A stretch of DNA of 64,000 bases from Rallus limicola (taxonomy: Eukaryota > Chordata > Aves > Gruiformes > Rallidae): contig JAKCOZ010000040.1 in NCBI GenBank assembly GCA_022605955.1, positions 6,024,558 through 6,088,557 on the forward strand. Direction: 5' to 3'. The translations under genes were made by a program, and so were the position numbers. Positions 48,798-57,404 of this stretch are shown one piece after another. Under the pieces are notes generated by a model that worked only from the letters and a program-made list of their open reading frames with translations, did not search any database and was not told the DNA's origin. Position 1 is the first letter of the stretch; each line of letters begins with the position of its first letter.

Positions 48798-51700
48798 CCC
48801 CCACAGTGTGTGGGTGCAGGGCTGGGCGCTCAGCTCCAAGGAGGGATCCCCTCACCTTCCCACACCCAGCCCCATGCCAAGGCAGCAGGGAAGAGGGATT
48901 TTCCTGCTCCCCACTTGATGCCAGCCCAAGAAGGGCTGGGCTGGGGGTCCATCCATCCCACCCACCTCCTCACAGCCAGTACCCACCTGCAGCTTCTTGA
49001 GCTGCTGCAGCTGGTTGCGGAGGTCGCTGGCGTTCTGCTGCAGGTCGTGGAGGTGCAGCTGCATGTGCAGCCGGGTGATGGCAGTGGGCTGCCCCGCCGG
49101 CGTGCTGGTGACCGAGGGTGGCGGGGGCGCAGGCACCGGTGTCCCCATGCCGCTGCGGCTGGTTGCTGCAGGGAGGGAGCAGAGGATGCCAAGGGGGTGG
49201 GGGGGGGGTGGGGGTGGGGGGGAGTGGACCCCGTTCCTCTGCTCTCCCAGTGAAACCCACCGTTTCCCCACTCTGTGCCCTGGTGTGGCAGCTCTGGGTG
49301 GTCTACAGGCTCACCCCACCCGCTGGCTCCAAGGAGAAGCCAACCTGGAGCAGCCCCTTAGAAGAATGAGGGGGTCCCACCAGTTGCCAATGTGGGCTGG
49401 GGGCCGCAGAGCCCCTGCTCCTGCACCCACCCTGGGACTCCCAGCAGATGTGGGCAGAAGTGGGGGGTGGGGGGCTGTAGGGTGAGGGTCCAGCTCTCCA
49501 TCACTTACATGCTGATGGGGGGGTCCCGCCATTGGTGGCTTCTGTCTTCTCACTGCAGGGAAAGGGAGAGGAATGAGGATGGACCAGGCATCTCCATCCA
49601 GGCAGGGACTGGTGGTCCCCAGGAGGGGGGCAGGAGCTCTCAGCCTCAGCAGCAAAAAGCTCCACCAGTGGTATCCCCCTCCCCACAGCAGATCCCCCCA
49701 TGCCTGCCCCCCCCTCCCAGCTCCTCACCTGGGGGTCTCAGCCTCGGAGCCGCGGAGCAGCGCGCTCTGCACCAGCCCCGTCAGGCTGGCGATCTGCTTC
49801 TCCATCGCCTCCATCCGCTCCCTGCCAGGGGAAGGGGAAGGGCTGGGTGAGGACCCAGCTCTGGCTCCCTCAGCCGGGCCCTGGTTCCTCCCACACCCAC
49901 CCACTGTGTCTCTGCACATCCCAGGAGGGATGTCAGGGGGACAGCAGCGCTGGGATCACCAGCTCCTTCATCCCCTCTCTCTTCGTGCTTCCAGTGACCC
50001 CCAGTCGCTCCCCTCAGCCCTGCACAGTCTGGTGCTTCCAGACCCATCCCGGTGCCTCTGCAGCACCTCTGCCTTCCTCCACCCTTCCTCCACCCTTCCT
50101 CCACCTCCCCAGCTGCACTGATGGAAACCACCCGAGCAGCACAGCTCCTCTCCGCGGGGAACAGGGGGTCTCACGCACCCCCTCTCACCTGGTTTCCGTA
50201 TCCTTGGCTGGTCCAGGGGAGCCGAACCCCGAGAGCGGGCGATCGCTGGGACCGGGAAACAGCTCCGGGGGGCCGGAGGAGCTGGGGTTGCGTGGCTTGT
50301 TGACGGGGCTTTCCATGAAGACAGAGGAGCAGGAGTCCTTGCGGAAGGACTGACGGACGGGCGAGGAGCGGCTGGGGGGTCCCGAGTAAGGGCTGTGAGG
50401 GCTCTGCCCCGGCTGCACGTCCACCAGCCGCCCATCAGCCATCTTCTGTGGGGAGGAGGGGGGCATGCGAAACCCCAAGCCCGGCCCGTACGTGTCGCTG
50501 TAAATGGGTGCGTTGGGCTTGTAGAGGCTGTCCTCCAGCTCCGTCTGCAGCGCGGCCGCCGAGTAGGTGCTGAGGGAGCGAACCGAGCCCCGCTTGTACA
50601 GCCCCCCTGAGTAACCAAAAGGGTCCCCCATGCCAGCCAGGGACTGGGTGGAGGTGATGCTGAGCCGGCCCTCGTGCACCATGCCGTAGGGATCGGCGTA
50701 AAGCCCCTCGTTCTTCACCAGCACCACGTTCTTCCCGGCCAGGTCCTCATCTGGCTTCACATCCCGGCGCTCCAGGATGGCGCTGGGGCTGGGTGAGACC
50801 CCCTGGGCAGGAGGCAGGTTGGAGAGACGCTCGCCGTGATGGACAGGGCTGCCGGCGTAAGAGGGCGGGCGGCCCCCGCTGTAGGACATGCGGGAGCGGG
50901 ATGGGGAGGAGGACTGGAGCACTGGTGGAGGGGAGCCGGAGGCCAGGTGGGATGCCGGGGACATGTTGTTCAGCCGGCGGGTGGGAGAGGACTCCCTGGA
51001 GGTGTAGACCATCTCCCTCTGTGGAAAGGGGCAGGGGCGTCAGCACCGTGTCCCTGCGGGCCGGACCCTGCCCTTGCTCTGGGACCCTCCCAGCACCCAG
51101 ACCTGCAGCTCCCACGCCGTCACCTGGCCTTGGCCAACGGCAGCTCCCTCCTTCCCATCCAGAAGCGGGATAATTTATCCTGATGAATCCCCTAATTATC
51201 ATGTTTATTACCCTGCTGTCAGGCCCCAAACATCCATTCTCATAAAGTAACACTTAACAACGGGCAAGACGAATTGCAGTCATTACTTCTTCCACAAACA
51301 CACACCGTTACCCTTCCCACCCCCGCTGCCCTTCCCATCCCCCTTGCTTTCCCTCTTTACTGGTCCCAGCCCCCCCAGGTGCGCACACACTGCAGGTTCC
51401 CCCCGACCCATGACACCATCCCCTCTTACCCTCAGGTCGCCGTTGGTGATGTGGGAGGCTGGGAACGAGGCGTAGAGGGGCTCTTTCCGATAGATTTTGA
51501 TGATGCTTCGGTCCTGGATGTCACTGGAAGAAGATGCAGGGCAGTGAGCATCCCTAGCAGGCAGCTACCGAGCCCCCTCAGCCACCCGACTGCACCCACC
51601 CACCCCACCCTTTGGCTCTCATCCCACCCATTTCCTCACTTGTGGTGCCCTTAAATGAAGGGAAATCAACCTGTGGTGCATTTCTGAGCACACACCCCCC

Positions 51701-52378
51701 CTCCTCATCCTCACCGGACATCCTCCAGCTCGTAGAAGACGTTGCGGGACTCATCCTTGATGAGGATGGCCGTGTTGGGAGACTTGAGCATCCCCATGGT
51801 CAGCTTCTGGGGGAACATGTGGACGATGAGGGCGTGCAGGGTGTCCATGCTGCTGATCTCGTGGGTGATGTGGACGCGCCTCGTCTCATCCCCGAACTGC
51901 AGGAAAAGGACCCCTGGAAGCAGAGGGAGCATGGAGAGGGTGAGGTGTGCCCTAAGCCCCTCCTCCACGTGATGCCAAAGATGTGCCGAGCCCACAGGTT
52001 TGCCCACCCGCTCAGGGACCTCCCCACCACCCAACCTCACCCTGGAGCACCAAAGCATCTTAGTCCACCTCAGCCACCCCATGCAGCACATGGCACCTCC
52101 TGCTCTTCCTGGGGTTATTTGGGGTGGTAGAAACCCACCTCACACCCAGAGCCCATCCCAATGGGATGCTGAGCCCTGAGGATACCTGGAGATCGCAGCT
52201 TGGTCTGGCTGGTGGAGCGGGACAGGGGCAAGCTCTGCCGGAAACGGTTCATCCTGTTGAAGCCCAGGGGAAGCTCCGCTTCCGACATGGTTTCCAGGGA
52301 CTCGGCCGAGGCGAAGGAGAGTTTGGCTTGATCGGCCAAGCCAGGCTGGGAGCCCTGGGAGTGTCGGGAGCTCCTGGT
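36318..52378 (-). CDS. SRCIN1: SRCIN1 (p140Cap/SNIP), Src kinase signalling inhibitor 1; 5' exons missing
   Basis: A scaffold found in neurons (pre- and postsynaptic, dendritic spines) and epithelia that binds p130Cas, Csk, Src and EB3 and lowers Src activity; these roles are family knowledge. Sixteen minus-strand exons chain in phase to 3225 nt (1074 residues plus stop). Relative to human (about 1183 residues) the first ~116, MGNAPSQ...NYWSFK, are absent and should lie past 64 kb. Visible features in order: a conserved AIP3-like N-terminal half (TRSSRHS...ELEDVR); the tyrosine motifs EPLYA and EGLYA, reported Abl/Csk sites; a Ser/Pro-rich region; a coiled coil across the exons at 49165-48172; a second conserved helical block (KMRVVLRVEVEAVKFLKEEP); ERDWEEKRAALTQYSAKDIN; the SH3 ligand KSPPPPPPRRSFPSSHG; and the C-terminus RTSIPVLTSFGARNSSISF. 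A 1212-nt in-frame extra exon may be added. The paralogue KIAA1217/SKT is excluded by close identity to SRCIN1. Confidence 0.97.
36831..36850. repeat. (AC)n microsatellite
   Basis: Ten perfect AC units, just downstream of a (GGA)n tract at about 36755-36783. Confidence 0.95.
38158..38204. repeat. (CCCAT)n pentanucleotide repeat
   Basis: About nine perfect CCCAT units in tandem, in the last SRCIN1 intron. Confidence 0.97.
38894..39031 (-). CDS. SRCIN1: SRCIN1 exon P (penultimate)
   Basis: Forty-six codons: SGGVSIPAMKVVNPASRLKQ, GQQGSPDKSKHIKQRMEYMR, IQGQQQ. Human has SGGGSVPPMKVV at the start and MRIQAQQQ at the end. Phase 0 to 0, donor GTAGCC. Confidence 0.97.
39292..39303 (-). CDS. Candidate 12-nt microexon of SRCIN1
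   Basis: On the minus strand, CTCTCTTTGCATTGCAG precedes CCGTGGCCATTG and then GTAAGT, a near-ideal donor. It is 12 nt, phase 0 (Pro-Trp-Pro-Leu). A second donor, GTGAGG, would instead give a 54-nt in-frame exon (39250-39303). TGC words just upstream of the AG resemble those of SRRM4-dependent neuronal microexons. Not supported by known protein sequence. Confidence 0.25.
40180..40432. promoter_or_regulatory. AT-richer intronic block with full CRE and E-boxes
   Basis: The palindromic CRE TGACGTCA is at 40249-40256. Around it are GAGATAATTGCTGCAAATGA, TTAATAAAGGAGC, two CAGCTG E-boxes (in TATTCAGCTGCTG and GGAAACAGCTGCTG) and GGGATTTAATGAGG. A full CRE next to homeodomain and bHLH words in a neuronal gene suggests an activity-responsive enhancer; this is inference. 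Confidence 0.45.
40863..42074 (-). CDS. SRCIN1: SRCIN1 large in-frame exon O (404 codons, SKT-like coiled coil)
   Basis: The acceptor is TTTCTCCCTCCCGCAG; the exon starts IVLTEWVSEPPSPEAEPEAR and stays open for 1212 nt to CCGCAG followed by GTTTAT. Phase is 0 to 0, so it fits between exons N and P. The N-terminal ~280 residues are Gly/Pro/Ala-rich and variable. The end carries a clear coiled coil, QRSREIYEGTYQRLDSLEET then IRELEITISEISSHPSVEFA, and a proline-rich SKPALLPKPQLPLSTPQ. From memory the coiled coil resembles the C-terminal part of the paralogue KIAA1217/SKT, and the canonical human SRCIN1 lacks this exon. It is probably alternatively included. Confidence 0.75.
43724..43852 (-). CDS. 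Candidate cassette exon of SRCIN1 (43 or 40 codons)
   Basis: On the minus strand, a pyrimidine-rich acceptor ending TTTGACTCCCCAG or GTGTTTCAG (exon start 43852 or 43843) is followed by an open stretch, VFQRSSASPFLPKLRHDTLV, AAVSPGLADLWPN, GASVAAEGWK, and the donor GTAACA. Both starts give phase 0 to 0, so inclusion between exons N and P preserves the frame. I do not recognise the peptide; it could be a chance open frame. Confidence 0.3.
44024..44167. repeat. Six-copy 24-bp minisatellite
   Basis: GGCATCACTGGGGTCCCTGC plus CTGT units start at 44024, 44048, 44072, 44096, 44120 and 44144. Odd and even units differ slightly (ATCACTGGGG versus ATTGCCAGTG), a 48-bp higher-order dimer in the first four copies. 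Because 24 is divisible by 3, the minus strand reads as an MPQAGTPV-like octapeptide repeat, with no sign of being coding. Confidence 0.95.
44636..44788 (-). CDS. SRCIN1: SRCIN1 exon N
   Basis: Encodes KAESEELETQKPQVKLRRTV, SEVVRPASTPPIIASAIKDD and DDEDRIIAELE. Phase 0 to 0, donor GTGAGC. It is followed by a 5.6-kb stretch to the next constitutive exon, which holds the extra exons described below. Confidence 0.96.
44907..45061 (-). CDS. SRCIN1: SRCIN1 exon M (proline-rich SH3 ligand)
   Basis: Encodes DELTVPRYRTEKPSKSPPPP, PPRRSFPSSHGLTTTRSGEV and IVTSKKEPGFMK. PPPPPPRR is the C-terminal proline-rich site thought to contact Src SH3. Phase 1 to 0. Confidence 0.96.
45258..45507 (-). CDS. SRCIN1: SRCIN1 exon L
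   Basis: Encodes AAERDWEEKRAALTQYSAKD, INRLLEETQAELMKAIPDLE, then a Lys/Pro/Gly-rich stretch ending GDPNGRRGS. Phase 0 to 1, donor GTACGG. Confidence 0.96.
45872..46184 (-). CDS. SRCIN1: SRCIN1 exon K
   Basis: Encodes QVDEGVWTSPSNLSQSPKKV, APETDFSKGLDLEMPTSPPV, a variable Ser/Pro/Thr stretch and SKKSADKAVSVE. The ends match human, the centre is diverged. Phase 2 to 0. Confidence 0.95.
46185..46974 (-). other. SRCIN1 intron between exons J and K
   Basis: A 790-bp intron. I see no coding exon, repeat or strong motif in it. Confidence 0.65.
46975..47122 (-). CDS. SRCIN1: SRCIN1 exon J
   Basis: Encodes AQFPSLQSKMRVVLRVEVEA, VKFLKEEPNRLDGLLKRCKT and VTDTLAQIR. The acceptor at CACCCCAG, rather than the AG five bases downstream, is required by phase and restores human-like LKAxFP. 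Phase 1 to 2. Confidence 0.96.
47123..48171 (-). other. SRCIN1 intron between exons I and J
   Basis: A 1.05-kb intron whose only notable content is the 17-bp minisatellite. Confidence 0.65.
47662..47800. repeat. 17-bp minisatellite
   Basis: AAGGGATGGGGAAGGCC-type units at 47679, 47696, 47713 and 47730 with a strict 17-bp period, then two looser copies at 47752 and 47775. Lies in the SRCIN1 intron between exons I and J. Confidence 0.9.
48172..48302 (-). CDS. SRCIN1: SRCIN1 exon I
   Basis: Encodes DLEKSVEKIQKDLAHNHRLI, PVQELEEKAVVLKQLGETLT and DLK. Donor GTGAGG lies after one base of the next codon. Phase 2 to 1. Confidence 0.96.
48539..48714 (-). CDS. SRCIN1: SRCIN1 exon H (coiled coil)
   Basis: Encodes LQNQETVKTMLRRTETEISV, RKHEDPLQRQRSLVEEERLR and YLNEEELITQQLN, highly charged helix continuing exon G. 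Phase 0 to 2. Confidence 0.96.
48770..48797. repeat. (AC)n microsatellite
   Basis: Thirteen to fourteen perfect AC units in the intron between SRCIN1 exons G and H. Confidence 0.95.
48987..49165 (-). CDS. SRCIN1: SRCIN1 exon G (coiled-coil start)
   Basis: Encodes TSRSGMGTPVPAPPPPSVTS, TPAGQPTAITRLHMQLHLHD and LQQNASDLRNQLQQLKKLQ, with heptad-type Leu spacing. Phase 1 to 0. Confidence 0.96.
49509..49552 (-). CDS. SRCIN1: SRCIN1 exon F (44-nt small exon)
   Basis: Encodes SEKTEATNGGTPPSA and links exons E and G in the correct phase (2 to 1); donor GTAAGT. Human has SEKIEGSNGAATPSA at the same place. Confidence 0.93.
49729..49821 (-). CDS. SRCIN1: SRCIN1 exon E
   Basis: Encodes RERMEAMEKQIASLTGLVQS and ALLRGSEAETP, a conserved short helix. 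Phase 2 to 2. Confidence 0.96.
50189..51018 (-). CDS. SRCIN1: SRCIN1 exon D (large Ser/Pro exon, EGLYA motif)
   Basis: An 830-nt exon beginning REMVYTSRESSPTRRLNN. It carries SYSGGRPPSYAGSPVHH, SPSPSAILERRDVKPDEDLA, NEGLYADPYGMVHEGRLS, GGLYKRGSVRSLSTYSAAAL and SPVRQSFRKDS, and ends PGPAKDTET plus R. The repeated Tyr and SP/RRxS sites suggest a phosphorylation platform. Phase 0 to 2. Confidence 0.96.
51160..51300. promoter_or_regulatory. AT-richer block in the SRCIN1 intron between exons C and D
   Basis: Contains GGGATAATTTATCCTGATGA, CCCCTAATTATCATGTTTAT and AAAGTAACACTTAACAACGG. TAATTA and GATAA words in an otherwise GC-rich intron suggest a regulatory element; unproven. Confidence 0.3.
51430..51523 (-). 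CDS. SRCIN1: SRCIN1 exon C (EPLYA motif)
   Basis: Encodes DIQDRSIIKIYRKEPLYASF and PASHITNGDLR. EPLYA is one of the two reported tyrosine phosphorylation motifs of p140Cap. Phase 2 to 0, donor GTAAGA. Confidence 0.96.
51715..51913 (-). CDS. SRCIN1: SRCIN1 exon B
   Basis: Encodes VLFLQFGDETRRVHITHEIS, SMDTLHALIVHMFPQKLTMG and NTAILIKDESRNVFYELEDV. Almost identical to human. Phase 1 to 2. Part of it is copied into the next intron upstream (52591-52649). Confidence 0.97.
52186..52378 (-). CDS. SRCIN1: SRCIN1 exon A (first exon in window)
   Basis: Starts TRSSRHSQGSQPGLADQ after the acceptor CCCCTTCCAG and ends TSQTKLRSPG, with FASAESLETMSEAELPLGF between. Phase 0 to 1. The human equivalent begins at about residue 117, which sets the size of the missing N-terminus. 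Confidence 0.96.
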
Positions 52379-52590
52379 CTGGAAGGGGAGAGGGAAGAGG
52401 TCAGCAGAGAGCTGTGGTGGGTACCCCATGTCTGCTCCCCTGGATGTGGCAGTGTGCTGCTCCCGCCTTTTATCCGGAGCCTGGCGCAGGATGGAGCGGC
52501 TCAGCTGGGACTGAGCCACATCCCGGGGTGCTCCGTCCCGGATCCCAGTCTGATCCCCACACTGCAGTCCAGATACGACACCAGCTCCAA

Positions 52591-52649
52591 GCTGGGTGTC
52601 CATGCTGCTGATCTCATGGGTGATGGGGACACGCCTCATCTCATCCCCG
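52591..52649 (-). pseudogene. Partial duplicate of SRCIN1 exon B in the adjacent intron
   Basis: 59 nt match exon B positions 51836-51894 with 5 mismatches. The translation still reads ITHEISSMDT in the minus frame. Three of the mismatches are G in the exon and A in the copy at CpG sites, as expected for CpG decay in an unselected copy. No intact splice sites were evident around it. Confidence 0.85.
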
Positions 52650-53324
52650 GTGGGCAGGACCGCCTGCCGCCCTCAGCACCTGTGACCATCGACCATCCCC
52701 TCCTCTCCTGCAATCCCTCACACGTGTTTTCCACTTCAGGCTCACATCCCAAAAACCCTCCCAGTGCCCTTCCAGGCACCTCTTGAGCTCCCTCCCCACC
52801 CCAACCCCATCACCCCTCTGGAAATAAACCCCAGCCCTAGCTGGCTGGCTGGTGCCGGAGCTGGAGCTCGCCTGTGAGCACCGGAATAACCTTAGCAATT
52901 ACAGGAGGTTACACATCCATTACACCAATGAACCGGCTCCTGGGAAACATAAATGCCTGGCTTATTCTGGAAGCAAAGCAGCAGCAGTGAGGTTTATGGC
53001 TGCCTGAGCCAGGGGAACGTGATGGCTTTGGGTTTATAGCCGTGAAGATTTAATACATCAGGAGTCCGATCTCACATCCATCCCCTGTGTGAGAGTACAT
53101 CCCACGGGCAAGCAGCCAGGGGGTTCTCCTGCCCCAGGTACTCCTTGCCTGGCAGCAGAGCAAGGGGTGCCCGTCTGTGCCCCAAAATACAAGGCTGGGT
53201 TTTTCCAGCCCCGTGTTTAACATTGGGAAATCAAAGAGAGAGGAGAACAAAAAGCTCCTGGGGTGGGGGAGAGGCGGCACGGGAGGGACAGGGCTCTGGG
53301 TTTAAGAGTGAAAGAGGAAAAAAA

Positions 53325-53450
53325 ATCACTATGAAGTGATAACAGCCCTCAACGCCGTTTAAATGAGACATTAATTGGAGGATTTAATTAATCTGGTGGG
53401 GAGGGGTTTTCTAGGACTGGAAATGTTCTTGCTGTAGCTAATTGCTGCAG
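53325..53450. promoter_or_regulatory. Homeodomain-site-rich intronic block
   Basis: Contains CGTTTAAATGAGACATTAAT, GGAGGATTTAATTAATCTGG and GTAGCTAATTGCTGCAGC, several TAATTA/ATTAAT cores within about 90 bp. Enhancer role is inferred. Confidence 0.35.
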
Positions 53451-53814
53451 CATGGGCGGCTTCGGGGTGTTGGTGCCGGAGCACAAAGGCTGCTGGCAGT
53501 GTGGATGCTCCCAGCCTGACACCAGGGAGGGCAGCAGCGCTGGACCGGACCTGGGTGGACACAGCCACCAGCCCCAGCCCCAGCCATGGGAGCCGTGGGG
53601 CACAGGAGGTGATGGGGAGACCCCCATGTTCACACCAGGCAGGATTTCAGGCTGTAGCTGGGTTTGGGGGGATCCCAAACATCCACAGCCCCAGGAAACC
53701 TTGAGGGCTGGTGCCCCCCGCCCCACTCCTCATCGCTGGCTGGCTGGCTCTGGGTTTGCAGTGCTGTGCACCCCTGGCTCCTGAGTCAGGATGGGTCCTT
53801 GGCCAGGAGTGCGT

Positions 53815-53862
53815 GGCCAGGATGTCACCCACACTGCCAGGATGTCACCCACACTGCCAGGG
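53815..53862. repeat. Two-copy 21-bp repeat
   Basis: CCAGGATGTCACCCACACTG occurs twice in tandem, 21 bp apart, with a partial third copy. Confidence 0.9.
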
Positions 53863-54274
53863 CTGTCCCAGAGCCAGGCTGTTCCCTCTGGCAGCCCCAT
53901 CCCCTCTGTGCCTGCCCCTGCTTCATGCCAGCAGGGCTTCATCCTGCCCCATCTCCACCTGTCTGTCCATCCATCCCTCCCTCCATCCCTCTCTGCTCCC
54001 AAACCAGACCCCACATCCAGGCTGGGCTTTAGGAGCCATCGAGCTTTGGCTGGAGGTGACAGAAGGTGCCTGGCTCACACCCGCCCCAGGACATGGTTTG
54101 CCTGGGGGAAAGAATCACAAGAAACAATCGATTTATCCAAGGGGAGGAGGGGGGGGATTGCTGCCTCCCCCTCCCCATGGCAAAACAGGACAGCAGAGGC
54201 CATGTTGCCATGTGGCATCCTTGTTGCTAAGGCTGTAGCAGGGTGTGTGTGGCTCGGCACTACACCCTGCCATG

Positions 54275-54415
54275 GTCCCCACACCCCCATAGCACAGCTC
54301 CCCAACACATCAGGGTGCCCACAGCCCCCAAAGAACAACACCCAAACCTATTAGGGCCCCCACAGCCCCCATAGCATGATGCTCCACCACATCAGGGCCC
54401 CCACAGCACCCCAGC
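54275..54415. repeat. Degenerate repeat of CCCACAGCCCCCATAGCA-type units
   Basis: Three related units carrying CACAGCCCCCA(T/A)AG and CACATCAGGG, spaced by roughly 45-60 bp. Confidence 0.6.
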
Positions 54416-54524
54416 ACACCCCAGTCACACCCCCAGCCTGTGTGGGGGAGCAAGGAGCGCTGCCCCACTTCAGGTGATCCCAGTCCCCTCCTGTCTTCTC
54501 CTCTGCCCAGGGTCACACCTGACC

Positions 54525-54600
54525 CCAGGTAATTAAGCTCATCTGATGGAGCTAATTATGGCATCAGGCAAAGAAAAAAAAGAGGGGAAAAGATGAAGAT
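54525..54600. promoter_or_regulatory. Paired TAATTA block
   Basis: GGTAATTAAGCTCATCTGAT and GGAGCTAATTATGGCATCAG place two homeodomain cores about 30 bp apart. Function is inferred. Confidence 0.3.
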
Positions 54601-55763
54601 GGAAGTGACCAGGCTTTTAGCCCAGAAGGGACCGTTCTGGCCTGATGCTCAGCCCAGTGTGCTCAGGGATCAGCTCTCCCACCCCGGGCAGGGACCCAGC
54701 AGCCACACAAATCCCCCATGGCACAAATGTGAGAGCACCCCCCCCCCTTCTCCCCAGCACCCCTTGCTGCTCAGCACCTCCACAGGCACAGGACTGCCCC
54801 CCCACCCCAGCGTTGGGCACAGGGCACCTGCCTACCCCAGGCCAAGGTGGGATGCTGGAAAAATGGAGAGGTGCAAGGGGGTGACCCCAAGTGCTATTTT
54901 GGGGGTGTCTCTGCCCGTTTTGGCTGCTCTGGCTTTGCCAGGGGGGTGCAGCCACAGCAGCAGCAGGGAGCAGAGATGCTCAGGAAGGGGGGGGCACGGT
55001 GGTTGCTCCGTCCTTGGCCTCCAGCAGACCCTTAATGAGCCAACTCAGAGGGAATATTGTTTTTTATTGCTCTGCTTCACTAATGACTTACCCTGCTCTA
55101 AGATAACACGCTCACTGACAACTCAGCCCCCACACATCCTGCCTCCCACCCCTGCCACCGGCTGGTGCCGACGTGGCCCGACAGCCCCCACGGAGGTTCT
55201 GCTCCCCCCTGGGACTCGTGCAGCTTCAGAAGAGCCCGAAATCCACTGTGGCCACCAAGATCTTTCCCTGTGGCCTCTGAAACCCACCCACAGTGACAGC
55301 GAGGGGCTGGAGGGGGAGGTGGGGGACGTGGCTCTCCCGCCCAACTGTCCCTGAGCTGCAGTGATGCCACGCTGGGCGATGACCCATTTCTTGCTGAAAC
55401 AGTGTCATAGTGCAGGGAACAGTGTCACAGCTCAGGGTTCAACGGTGCTGGGCTGGTTCCTGCCACAGCATCGTGTGCTGGGAGCCATCGGGGCAGCAGG
55501 GCTCAGGGGCAGCATCAGCATCTCCCCCTGACCCCCTGGTCCCAGTGCCTGCCCCACACCATGGCTTGGAGCGTGGGAGGCAGCAGGTTTGCCAGCAGAG
55601 TGAGAAGGGAAGGGAGGGTGAAGCAGTGCAGCTGCCCAAAAGCAAAACAAAAGCTGCCCAAGGCCATGGGACAGCAGCCCGGGAGCTCCAGCTGCAGCTG
55701 GGTCTGTGGGTGGGGAAAGCATTGAGCAGCTTGTTTTTGGGAAGGCAGAGCTGTGACGGTGGG

Positions 55764-55883
55764 GTGATGGGCACCAGGGGCAGGGAGGTGATGGACAACG
55801 AGATTAGGCTGGTGATGGGTACCAGGGTCAGGATGGTGACGGGTACCAGGGCCAGGATGGTGATGGGCACTGGGGTCGGGGTG
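55764..55883. repeat. Five-copy 24-bp minisatellite
   Basis: GTGATGGGTACCAGGGTCAG GATG-type units start at 55764, 55788, 55812, 55836 and 55860, an exact 24-bp period; the second copy is the most diverged. Confidence 0.92.
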
Positions 55884-56169
55884 ACTGCAGCCTGCCCTGG
55901 GGAGGAAACCTGCTTGCTGTTTTCCAGGGAGCAGTTTAAAGCTCCTGGAGCCTCCTGCGTGCTAGAGCAGAGAAAATCTCGCTGATGCAGCAGCATCAGC
56001 AAAGCCTTCCCACCCCAGGAGTGCACCATGGGTGCTATTGTGGTGTTCTCCCAGGGAAAACCCACTCACAAAGCACCCAGCTCCCCTGCGGGCCCCTCCT
56101 GGGGAAGGCAGCAGGAACTCCCCCCCCACGCCCCATGCTGGGGGGTACAGGAGCATCCCCAGCCCCTCC

Positions 56170-56360
56170 ACGCCTCCCTGTGAGCCTTATGTAAAAGAGG
56201 TGGGACAGGGAACAGGGGGAGACTTGGGGCTTTTGTCTCTTATCTCCCCAGAACTAAAAAAAGACACAATTAAGCAATTCTTTTACCTCCTAAAACTCCC
56301 AACAATCCCTTTACTGTCAGCAAAGAAGCAGCTTCATTATATCTGCCTGGCTAGATAAGG
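56170..56360. promoter_or_regulatory. AT-richer intronic block, possible conserved element
   Basis: Contains GACACAATTAAGCAATTCTT, TTATCTCCCCAG, CTTCATTATATCTGCC and CTAGATAAGG (GATA-type). It contrasts sharply with the GC-rich flanks and has no coding signal on either strand. Confidence 0.35.
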
Positions 56361-57404
56361 ATGCTGCTTCCCTCTTTCCCCCCTCCCCCCCCCGACTTCT
56401 TGTCACCATTCCTCCCCCCACACCCCTCTCTAGTATCTGCCCTTCCCCCCCCTCAGGAATTGAGGTGCCAGTGACATTTGGGGGACCCCAGGCAAGGACC
56501 AGCTCTCCCCCTGGGGCCGGTGGTGATGGGCACTGCAGTTATCCCACTGGAGTAGGGGAGCTGGAGAGCTGAGATGGGGGAGAGTTTAGGAGAGGAGTGG
56601 AGGGACCAGAGGCACGGAGAAGGGTGGCAGGAGGGGTCTGGAGGGAATGGGGCTGGCAGAGCCATTTCGGTCCCATTTCAGACCCCCCCATACATCACAC
56701 AGAGCCTGCAGTACCCGGGGGGGGGGGGGCGTTCAGCCCTGGGGAGAATATTATTTACACCAAGGAGACCAGGCAGTTGAAGGGGGGTCCCTGAGCACCC
56801 CACGGAGACATGCCCAGGGCACACAGCTCCTTTTCCCTCATCTAGCCCTCAGCCCAACTCTGCAGCCTGTCCTGGCAGAGAGCCCAGCCCCTCTCCCCCC
56901 CACAAAACCCTATCTAGCACAGCCCAAGCACTGATACAGACCTGTACTCACCACTGGGAAGGAGAAGCCCTCGCCGTGCTAATGCCACAGGCAACGCTGG
57001 ACCCCGAGCTCAGCCTGTCCCCAAGACCCAGGCATCACCAGGAGAAGGAGCCCAGGCTGTGCTGGGCAGCTGCTGTGGGGCTGGGTCTGGTGGCAGCCCC
57101 CAGACCCCCCCAGCTCATGCTCCATCCCACCCCATGGGCAGGGACGATGCTCTGGAGCGGGTTGGGGCATCGCCCTTGCATGGGTGCCCTTGCCACCCCG
57201 CCACCTTCCCGGCTCCTGCCTGTTTGGGGCTCCTCTGCCGCACCACATGATGGGGATAAACACGAGGGCACCCTAAAATCCAGTGCAGCCAGCTTGGGAA
57301 ACAGCTGGCATGGGGCTGTGAGCCCAGCCTGGGCAAAGCAACGCTCCTGGTTATTTACCGAGCCCATAAACCCCCCGCTCCAGCCCCTGGTTGGACACTG
57401 ATCT

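Noticed and set aside
52379..52639. Minus-strand frame extending SRCIN1 exon A upstream into MRRVPITHEISSMDT
   Set aside because: An acceptor immediately precedes exon A, and the upstream similarity is the partial exon B duplicate, not the SRCIN1 N-terminus.
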